This document shows positions 37,516 through 42,758 of a stretch of DNA of 42,758 nucleotides, in pieces. A model generated the notes under the pieces. That model did not search any database. It was not told where the DNA came from and saw nothing but the letters and a program-made list of their open reading frames with translations. Every line of letters starts with the position of its first letter. Within the stretch, counting starts at the first letter, position 1. The DNA is from Pseudonocardia hydrocarbonoxydans. Lineage in GTDB: Bacteria; Actinomycetota; Actinomycetes; Mycobacteriales; Pseudonocardiaceae. A program made the translations under genes and the position numbers. The stretch is from contig NZ_BJNG01000048.1 in the NCBI RefSeq assembly GCF_006539565.1, forward strand, positions 1 through 42,758, in the 5' to 3' direction.

Positions 37516-38253
37516 ATGCACCACCACGAACCGGGGTCGCGGGCACGGTCGTTCGGAGCCGTGGCGGCGGCCTACGCCGCGCACCGGCCCGGCTATCCCG
37601 ACGAGGCCGTCGCCTGGGCCCTCGCCCCGGTGGCCGTCGGTTCGCCGCACGTACTGGACCTGGGCGCGGGCACGGGGAAGCTCAGCGAGGCGCTGGCCGG
37701 CCGGGCCGAGGTGACCGCGGTCGACCCGGACCCGGCGATGCTCGACGAGCTCCGCGCCCGGCTGCCCGGCGTCCGGGCGCTGGTGGGTGGCGCCGAGGAC
37801 GTGCCGCTGCCCGCCGCCGCGGTCGACGCCGTGCTGGTCGGGCAGGCCTGGCACTGGTTCGACCGGGACCGCGCGACGGCCGAGATCGTGCGCGTGCTGC
37901 GGCCGGGTGGGGTGCTGGCCCTGGTGCGCAACGACGAGGATCCCGACGCCCCGCTGCTGGGCCCGTTCCTGCGGGCCGACCCGCTCTCGGCGCCGGAGGT
38001 CGGGCACGACCACGGGCGGGTCCCGCCCGTCCACGACCTGCTGGGGGAGGTGACGCAGCGGCGCTTCCCGAATCCGCGGCCGACCGACGTCGACGCCGAG
38101 ATCGCCCGGCTCGGCACCTACTCGTGGATGCTCGCGGCGGATCCGGCCGAGCGGGCCGCGTTCGAGCGACGGGTCCGGGACCACCTCGGCGACCGGCCGG
38201 GGCGGTTCACCCTCCCCCTGGTGACGACGGTGCAGCGGGCGCAGCGGCGCTGA
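37516..38253 (+). CDS. Class I SAM-dependent methyltransferase
   Basis: A 245-residue Methyltransf_11-type protein. Motif I is HVLDLGAGTGKLSEAL, motif II acid is in VTAVDPDPAMLDELR, then VGGAEDVPLPAAAVDAVLVGQAWHWFD and the post-motif LRPGGVLALVRND. The N-terminal SRARSFGAVAAAYAAHRPGYP is typical of a large actinobacterial group of unknown-substrate methyltransferases. It has a leaderless promoter layout and is divergent from lysS and convergent with coaX, with no operon partners. The role is not known. Confidence 0.88.
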   Translation: MHHHEPGSRARSFGAVAAAYAAHRPGYPDEAVAWALAPVAVGSPHVLDLGAGTGKLSEALAGRAEVTAVDPDPAMLDELRARLPGVRALVGGAEDVPLPAAAVDAVLVGQAWHWFDRDRATAEIVRVLRPGGVLALVRNDEDPDAPLLGPFLRADPLSAPEVGHDHGRVPPVHDLLGEVTQRRFPNPRPTDVDAEIARLGTYSWMLAADPAERAAFERRVRDHLGDRPGRFTLPLVTTVQRAQRR

Positions 38254-38266
38254 CCGGCCGCCCTCC

Positions 38267-38322
38267 CGCGCACGCCCCGCCGCGCACGCCCCGCCGCGGC
38301 GCGCACCGTCGACGGTGCGCGC
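38267..38322. terminator. Tandem 14-bp duplication and 24-bp palindrome between converging genes
   Basis: CGCGCACGCCCCGC occurs twice in direct tandem (38267-38280 and 38281-38294). It is followed by a perfect 24-bp palindrome centred at 38310/38311 (arm GCGCGCACCGTC, 38299-38322). The site lies between the converging methyltransferase and coaX genes and probably ends transcription from both sides. Confidence 0.6.
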
Positions 38323-38343
38323 GGGGCCCGAGGGTGCGCGCGG

Positions 38344-39147
38344 CTACCGCGCGGCGCGGGCCGGCACGGCGTTGCGCAGGTAGGTCAGGCGCAGGCCGAC
38401 GAGCGTCAGGTCGGGGACGTACTCGGTGATCGTGTCCGACACCCCGGCCATCAGCGGGGCGAGGCCACCGGTGCCGAGCACCGTCACCGGACCGGTCCGG
38501 GGGCCGAGCTCGGCGAGGATCCGGCGCACCAGGCCGTCGACCTGGCCGGCGAAGCCGTAGAGCACGCCGGACTGCAGGCACTCGACGGTGTTCTTGCCGA
38601 TCACCGAGCGCGGCGCCACGAACTCGACGGTGCGCAGCGCGGCCGCCCGGGCGGCGAGGGCGTCCATCGAGATCTCGATGCCCGGTGCCAGTGCACCGCC
38701 GAGGAACTCGCCCTTCGCCGAGACCACGTCGATGTTCGTCGACGTCCCGAAGTCGACGACGATGCACGCGGTGCCGAACATCCGGTGCGCGGCGAGGGTG
38801 TTCATGACCCGGTCGGCGCCGACCTCGCGCGGGTTGTCGACGAGCAGCGGAACCCCCGTGCGCACCCCCGGCCCGACGATGACGTGCGGGTCGCCGCGCC
38901 GCTCGATGAGGATCCGCAGCTCGCGCAGCAGGCTCGGCACCGTCGACAGCGCCGCGACCCCGCTCACCCCGGCCGCGTGCCGGCCGAGCAACGCGCCGAA
39001 CGCGACCTCCAGCTCGTCGCCGGTCATCCGCGGGTCGGTGCGCATCCGCCAGTCGCGGACGAGCGCGGGCCGCACCTCGTCGGGGTCGGTGTCGGGGTAG
39101 AGGCCGAGCGCGATCTGGGTGTTGCCGACGTCGACGCAGAGCAGCAT
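38344..39147 (-). CDS. coaX: Type III pantothenate kinase
   Basis: A 267-residue ASKHA-fold kinase that phosphorylates pantothenate in the first step of coenzyme A synthesis. It starts MLLCVDVGNTQIALGLY (phosphate 1 motif), with DNPREVGADRVMNTLAAH and the phosphate 2 motif VVDFGTSTNIDVV, LGGALAPGIEIS and the adenosine motif VLGTGGLAPLM. The ATG follows the panD stop immediately (TAGATG), so the genes are translated together. The order DUF2520-panC-panD-coaX gathers pantothenate synthesis and its activation in one operon, as in mycobacteria. Confidence 0.95.
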   Translation of the reverse strand: MLLCVDVGNTQIALGLYPDTDPDEVRPALVRDWRMRTDPRMTGDELEVAFGALLGRHAAGVSGVAALSTVPSLLRELRILIERRGDPHVIVGPGVRTGVPLLVDNPREVGADRVMNTLAAHRMFGTACIVVDFGTSTNIDVVSAKGEFLGGALAPGIEISMDALAARAAALRTVEFVAPRSVIGKNTVECLQSGVLYGFAGQVDGLVRRILAELGPRTGPVTVLGTGGLAPLMAGVSDTITEYVPDLTLVGLRLTYLRNAVPARAAR

Positions 39148-39555
39148 CTACGCCGCGCCGGACAACAGGCCCGAGCCCTCCGGCGCGTGCGCGGGATCGG
39201 AACCCAGCTCGACGACCCGGTTGGCCCCGTCGACGAACACCACCCGCGGTGCGTAGGCGGCGACCTCGGCCTCGTCGAGCTGGCCGTAGGCGATGAGGAT
39301 GACCAGGTCGCCGGGGTGCACGAGGTGCGCCGCGGCCCCGTTGATCCCGATGACGCCGCTGCCGCGGGCGCCGGGGATCACGTAGGTCTCCAGGCGGGCG
39401 CCGTTGGTGATGTCGACGATCGCCACCTTCTCGCCCTCCAGCAGGCCGGCGGCGTCCATCAGGTCGAGGTCGACGGTCACCGAGCCGACGTAGTGCAGGT
39501 CGGCCTGCGTCACCGTCGCGCGGTGGATCTTGGAGGTCATCATCGTGCGGAGCAT
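39148..39555 (-). CDS. panD: Aspartate 1-decarboxylase (pyruvoyl-dependent)
   Basis: A 135-residue pro-enzyme that makes beta-alanine from aspartate for pantothenate. Self-cleavage between Gly24 and Ser25 (LHYVGSVTVD) creates the pyruvoyl group; Lys9, Tyr22 and the RLETYVIPGARGSGVIGING segment with conserved Arg and Tyr are present. The C-terminal tail beyond about residue 115 is the flexible part that in Mtb is linked to pyrazinamide response. The start ATG at 39555 begins MLRTMMTSKIHRATVTQ, the standard family start. It lies 10 nt after panC and is followed without a gap by coaX. Confidence 0.96.
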   Translation of the reverse strand: MLRTMMTSKIHRATVTQADLHYVGSVTVDLDLMDAAGLLEGEKVAIVDITNGARLETYVIPGARGSGVIGINGAAAHLVHPGDLVILIAYGQLDEAEVAAYAPRVVFVDGANRVVELGSDPAHAPEGSGLLSGAA

Positions 39556-39565
39556 GGCGGGTCCC

Positions 39566-40447
39566 CTAGATCTCGAGCTGGACGGTGATGTTGTCGATCA
39601 GGCGGGTGGTGCCCAGACGGGCGGCGACCAGCAGCCGGGCCTTGCCCTGCCGCACGTCGGGGCGCAGGTCGGGGTCGCGGAGCTCGAGGTAGTCGAGCTC
39701 GAGTGCGGGTTCGCGGGCCAGGACCGCGCGGGCGGCGGCCAGGACCGCCTCCGGCCCCTGCGCCGAGACCGACGCCCCGGCCCGCAGCGCCTCCTGCAGC
39801 ACGGCCGCGCGGGGGCGGTCGGCGGCGGAGAGGTAGGCGTTGCGGCTCGACCGGGCCACCCCGTCGTCCTCGCGGACGGTCGGGACGCCGACGACGTCGA
39901 GCGGGAAGTCCAGATCGCGCGCCATCTTCCGGACGAGCACGAGCTGCTGGTAGTCCTTCTCGCCGAAGTACGCGACGTCCGGAGCGACCACGTGGAACAG
40001 CTTCGACACGACCGTCAGCACGCCGGCGAAGTGCCCGGGGCGCACGGCGCCCTCCATCTCGTCCCCCAGCGCGCCGGGGGAGACGGTGGTGTCGGCGCCC
40101 GCCGGGTACATGTCCTCGACCCCCGGGGTGAACACCAGCTCGACGCCCTCCTCCCGGCACATCTCCAGGTCGGCCTCCAGCGGGCGCGGGTAGCGCTCCA
40201 GGTCCTCCCCCGGCCCGAACTGCAGCGGGTTGACGAAGATCGACACGACCGTGACCGACGCCCCCTTGGCCAGCCGCGCGTGCCGGATCAGCTCGCGGTG
40301 CCCGTCGTGCAGCGCCCCCATCGTGGGGACGAGCGCGATCCGGCGCCCGGCGCCCTTCAGCGTCCGGGTGACGGCGTGCAGCGCGGGCGGGTCGGCGTGC
40401 ACGGTGAGCTGGCCGGGGGTGTAGCCCCGGGGCTTGGTGGCGGTCAC
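39566..40447 (-). CDS. panC: Pantothenate synthetase
   Basis: A 293-residue ATP-dependent ligase joining pantoate and beta-alanine. It shows the HIGH-type ATP site LVPTMGALHDGHRELI, SIFVNPLQFGPGEDLERYPR, the pantoate/ATP residues in VAYFGEKDYQQLVLVR, and the KMSKS-like region VARSSRNAYLSAADR. The C-terminal dimer part ends LIDNITVQLEI. GTG 40447 overlaps the stop of the DUF2520 gene in a four-base GTGA, which supports this start and translational coupling. The N-terminal 25 residues are a short extension before the first strand. Confidence 0.95.
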   Translation of the reverse strand: MTATKPRGYTPGQLTVHADPPALHAVTRTLKGAGRRIALVPTMGALHDGHRELIRHARLAKGASVTVVSIFVNPLQFGPGEDLERYPRPLEADLEMCREEGVELVFTPGVEDMYPAGADTTVSPGALGDEMEGAVRPGHFAGVLTVVSKLFHVVAPDVAYFGEKDYQQLVLVRKMARDLDFPLDVVGVPTVREDDGVARSSRNAYLSAADRPRAAVLQEALRAGASVSAQGPEAVLAAARAVLAREPALELDYLELRDPDLRPDVRQGKARLLVAARLGTTRLIDNITVQLEI

Positions 40448-41337
40448 TGCGGGTCCTCCAGGGTGCGCAGCACGTCCTGCGCGGCGTGGTCGGGGAGCAG
40501 CCCGGCGGCCTGCGCACGGTGCGCGGTCCGGGCGGCGAGCGCGCGGTAGGTACGCGCGAGATCGGGGTCGGCGGCGTCGAGCTCGCGCAGGTGGACCGCG
40601 ACGGTGCCGGTGTCGCCGCGGGCGACGGGCCCGGTGAGCGCGCGGTCGCCGTGGCGCAGCGCGTTGTCCAGCGCAGCCGAGAGCAGCGGTGCGATGAGCC
40701 GTTCGGCGGGGCGGACCCCGGCGCGGTCGAGCAGGTCGGCGCAGTCGCGCACCAGCGTGACCAGGTGGTTCGCGCCGTGGGCGAGCGCCGCGTGGTAGAG
40801 CGGGCGGACGCCCTCGGGCACCCGCACCGGCTCCGCCCCCATCTCGACGACGAGCGCCTCGCCGACGCTCCAGCCCACCTCGTCGCCCTCGGTGGCGGTG
40901 ACGCCGATGCTGGCCCCCGCGAGGCGGGCGACGTCCTCGACGCGGCCGGTGAACGTCAGCACCGGGTGCAGGGCCAGCGGCAGCACGCCGTACTCGACGG
41001 CGGGGGCGAGCACGCCCACCCCGTGCGCCCCCGAGGTGTGGACGACGATCTGTCCGGGCCGGAAGCACCCGGCGGCGGCGAGCCCGCGGACCAGGCCGGG
41101 CAGCGCGTCGTCGGGGACGGCGAGCAGGGCGAGGTCGACGCCCGCGACGACGTCGTCGGGGGACTTCAGCGGCACGTCCGGCAACAGCGACTCCGCCCGC
41201 CGGACGGACTCCCGCGACACACCGGAGGTGGCGACGACGTGGTGGCCCGCGGCGGCCAGCGCGGCCCCGAGGACGGCGCCCACCCGACCGGCGGAGACCA
41301 CTCCGACGGCGAGCCGCGCAGGACGGCCGGCAGCCAT
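40444..41337 (-). CDS. Rossmann-like/DUF2520 oxidoreductase (Rv3603c type)
   Basis: A 297-residue two-domain protein: an N-terminal Rossmann-like domain (LAVGVVSAGRVGAVLGAALA, then LALLAVPDDALPGLV and IVVHTSGAHGVGVL) and a C-terminal DUF2520 helical domain (PLYHAALAHGANHLVTLVRDC). It resembles ketopantoate reductase or 6-phosphogluconate dehydrogenase folds and is linked to panC and panD in many actinobacteria, which suggests a role in pantothenate synthesis, perhaps as the missing ketopantoate reductase; this is inference. The start ATG 41337 is chosen because AAGGAG lies 6 nt upstream; an ATG two codons earlier directly abuts the ribosome binding site. Confidence 0.87.
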   Translation of the reverse strand: MAAGRPARLAVGVVSAGRVGAVLGAALAAAGHHVVATSGVSRESVRRAESLLPDVPLKSPDDVVAGVDLALLAVPDDALPGLVRGLAAAGCFRPGQIVVHTSGAHGVGVLAPAVEYGVLPLALHPVLTFTGRVEDVARLAGASIGVTATEGDEVGWSVGEALVVEMGAEPVRVPEGVRPLYHAALAHGANHLVTLVRDCADLLDRAGVRPAERLIAPLLSAALDNALRHGDRALTGPVARGDTGTVAVHLRELDAADPDLARTYRALAARTAHRAQAAGLLPDHAAQDVLRTLEDPQ

Positions 41338-41462
41338 GCCCATCTCCTTGCACCCGTTCCGGTCCCGCTGGGCGGGTACCGGTCGTCGCCGCCCTCGTCG
41401 GCGGCGAGCACAGGGTATGGGCACGGTCGTTTCCCGGACGAGGACCCGTGACGCGCTTCACC

Positions 41463-41626
41463 GGGGACTCGCGGGCGGGGAACGGGGGACTCGCGGGGCC
41501 CCCACCCGCGAGTCCCCCGACTTCCGTCCGCGAGTCCCCCGACTTCCGTCCGCGAGTCCCCCGGATTCCGTCCGCGAGTCCGCCGACTTCCGTCCGCAAG
41601 TCCCCCGGATTCCGTCCGCGAGTCCT
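41463..41626. repeat. Head-to-head array of a 22-bp repeat (copy 2)
   Basis: Two units of core GGGGACTCGCGGG are followed, after a short GC centre, by six units in the opposite direction with core CCGCGAGTCCCCC, spaced 22 bp. The variable part between cores alternates GACTT, GACTT, GGATT, GACTT, GGATT. The fourth core carries one change (GTCCGCC) and the fifth another (GCAAGTC). The array stops 23 bp before the -10 box of the HD gene. Between 41338 and 41462 only the DUF2520 ribosome binding site is evident. Confidence 0.85.
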
Positions 41627-41649
41627 GTCGCCGCGGCCGGGCGCGGTTC

Positions 41650-41655
41650 TACCCT
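41650..41655 (+). promoter_or_regulatory. Leaderless -10 box of the HD-domain gene
   Basis: TACCCT ends 6 nt before the ATG at 41662. The -35 region falls directly next to the last repeat unit of the array. Confidence 0.5.
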
Positions 41656-41661
41656 GCTGCG

Positions 41662-42758
41662 ATGCCCCGGCTGCGGGTCGCGGGGGTGTTCGCCGCGCTG
41701 TCGCTCACCACCGACCTGGCCTCCGGCGTGCCGTTCGAGAAGGGCCTGCGCACCTGCGTCGTGGCCACCGCGTTCGCCGGGGCGCTCGGCTGGAGCCGGG
41801 ACGAGCGGCTCGCGGTGTTCCACACGGCGCTGCTGCGCTCGGTCGGCTGCACCTCGCACGCGCCGGAGAACGCGGCGCTGTTCGTCGACGACACGGCGTT
41901 CCAGGCCGCGCTCAAGCGTCTGGACCCCGGCGACCCGGCCGTGTTCACCGCGCAGCTCGCGCGCTTCGGTGACTGGGCGCCCGGGCGCGGGCTGGCACAG
42001 CGGTTCACGGCCGTCGCGGCCACGGAGGGGCCGCGGGCGGCCCGGGCCGGGTGCGAGGTGAGCCGGGCGCTGGGCGGGCGGCTCGGCCTCCCCGCCGCCG
42101 CGATCGACGCGCTCGACGACGTCTACGAGCGCTGGGACGGCCTCGGCATCCCCGACGGCCGCAGCGGCGAGCAGCTCTCGACGGTCGGGCGCGCGGTGCA
42201 CGTCGCGGAGCAGGCGGTGTTCGCCCACGCCGACGGCGGCGTCGCCGGTGCACGCGCCGAGGTCACGCGGCGGGCCGGCGGGCACCTCGATCCCGACCTG
42301 GCGTCGGCGTTCCTCCGCGACGCCGACGCCCTGCTGGCGGTGCTGGAGGTGCCCGACCTGGCGGCCGCGGTCGTCGCGGCGGAGCCGGGGCCCGGCGCCG
42401 TCGTCGGCCCGGACGGACTGGACGGCCTGTGCGCGGCGCTCGCCGTCGTCGTCGACCTGAAGGGGACCCACCTGCTGGGGCACTCCGGGCACGTCGCCGC
42501 GGTCGCCGACGCCGCGGCGGGCGCGGCCGGGATCGCCGACGGGGAGCGCGCGACGCTGCGGGCCGCCGCGCACCTGCACGACCTGGGCCGGGCGGCGGTG
42601 TCGAGCGAGGTGTGGGACCGGCCGGGGCCGCTCGGCGCGGCCGACCGGGAGCGGGTGCGGCTGCACGCCTACTGGACCGACCGGATCCTGCGCCGCTGCC
42701 CCGCGCTGGCCCCGCTCGCCGACCTCGCCGCGGCGCACCACGAGCGCGTCGACGGCAG
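41662..42758 (+). CDS. HD-GYP-like phosphohydrolase with a degenerate first copy, 3' end missing
   Basis: The first 365 residues of a longer protein. The second half is a working-looking HD-GYP-type domain: LLGHSGHVAAVAD with His274 and His277, the HD pair His306-Asp307 in AHLHDLGRAAV, and HHERVDG at about residue 359 where the window ends. The first half looks like an older copy of the same domain: ERWDGLGIPDGRSGEQL (about 156-172) matches the DG-GYP region, but the upstream HD and HH residues are missing. HD-GYP enzymes typically cut cyclic di-nucleotides. Actinobacterial proteins of this build often end in a LuxR-type helix-turn-helix; that part would be beyond the window. The start has a leaderless layout. 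Confidence 0.75.
   Translation, partial: MPRLRVAGVFAALSLTTDLASGVPFEKGLRTCVVATAFAGALGWSRDERLAVFHTALLRSVGCTSHAPENAALFVDDTAFQAALKRLDPGDPAVFTAQLARFGDWAPGRGLAQRFTAVAATEGPRAARAGCEVSRALGGRLGLPAAAIDALDDVYERWDGLGIPDGRSGEQLSTVGRAVHVAEQAVFAHADGGVAGARAEVTRRAGGHLDPDLASAFLRDADALLAVLEVPDLAAAVVAAEPGPGAVVGPDGLDGLCAALAVVVDLKGTHLLGHSGHVAAVADAAAGAAGIADGERATLRAAAHLHDLGRAAVSSEVWDRPGPLGAADRERVRLHAYWTDRILRRCPALAPLADLAAAHHERVDG

Overview
The window is high-GC actinobacterial chromosome. The gene order rlmB-cysS / ispF-ispD-carD / lpqE-radA / membrane protein / carbonic anhydrase / mutY / hydrolase / mhuD, then clpC1-lsr2-lysS and coaX-panD-panC, follows the Mycobacterium tuberculosis Rv3579c-Rv3603c neighbourhood as I recall it. 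Very high GC, frequent GTG starts and TANNNT -10 boxes placed 6-7 nt before start codons fit Actinomycetia. A Pseudonocardia-like genus is my best guess from protein style; this is inference.

Layout. 1-1126: the right end of an IS3-family element, a lipoprotein gene cut by it, about 700 bp without a convincing gene, and tRNA-Thr(UGU). 1228-8661: thrE with an 11-codon leader ORF, otsA-otsB (trehalose), a convergent LacI-type regulator, and a metal ABC transporter (znuA-znuC-znuB) behind a palindromic operator. 8725-18065: conserved housekeeping block (RlmB, CysS, IspF, IspD, CarD, LpqE-like, RadA, membrane protein, beta-carbonic anhydrase, MutY). disA, which follows radA in mycobacteria, is absent here, and IspD has a strongly altered N-terminal substrate loop.

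18081-31748: accessory region: 2H-like protein, alpha/beta hydrolases, VOC protein, the MhuD haem-degrading enzyme, a sirtuin without a normal start codon, an ankyrin protein, an EEP phosphatase-fold protein, an isochorismatase-like hydrolase, an aldehyde dehydrogenase/DUF779 pair beside a GAF regulator (the dehydrogenase is broken twice), a frameshifted hydrolase divergent from a WYL-type regulator across a perfect palindrome, and an SMP-30 lactonase plus hydrolase divergent from an HxlR-SCP2 fusion regulator. 31734-41337: YihY/BrkB membrane protein, ClpC1, Lsr2, LysS, a methyltransferase, CoaX, PanD, PanC and a DUF2520 protein. 41662 to the end: the N-terminal 365 residues of a protein with two HD-GYP-like halves.

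The least explained signals are intergenic: two arrays of a 22-bp unit arranged head-to-head (27658-27796 and 41463-41626), a related hairpin at 11657-11724, and long perfect or near-perfect inverted repeats at 8660, 28682, 31054, 32742 and 38299. About ten genes appear to be leaderless.
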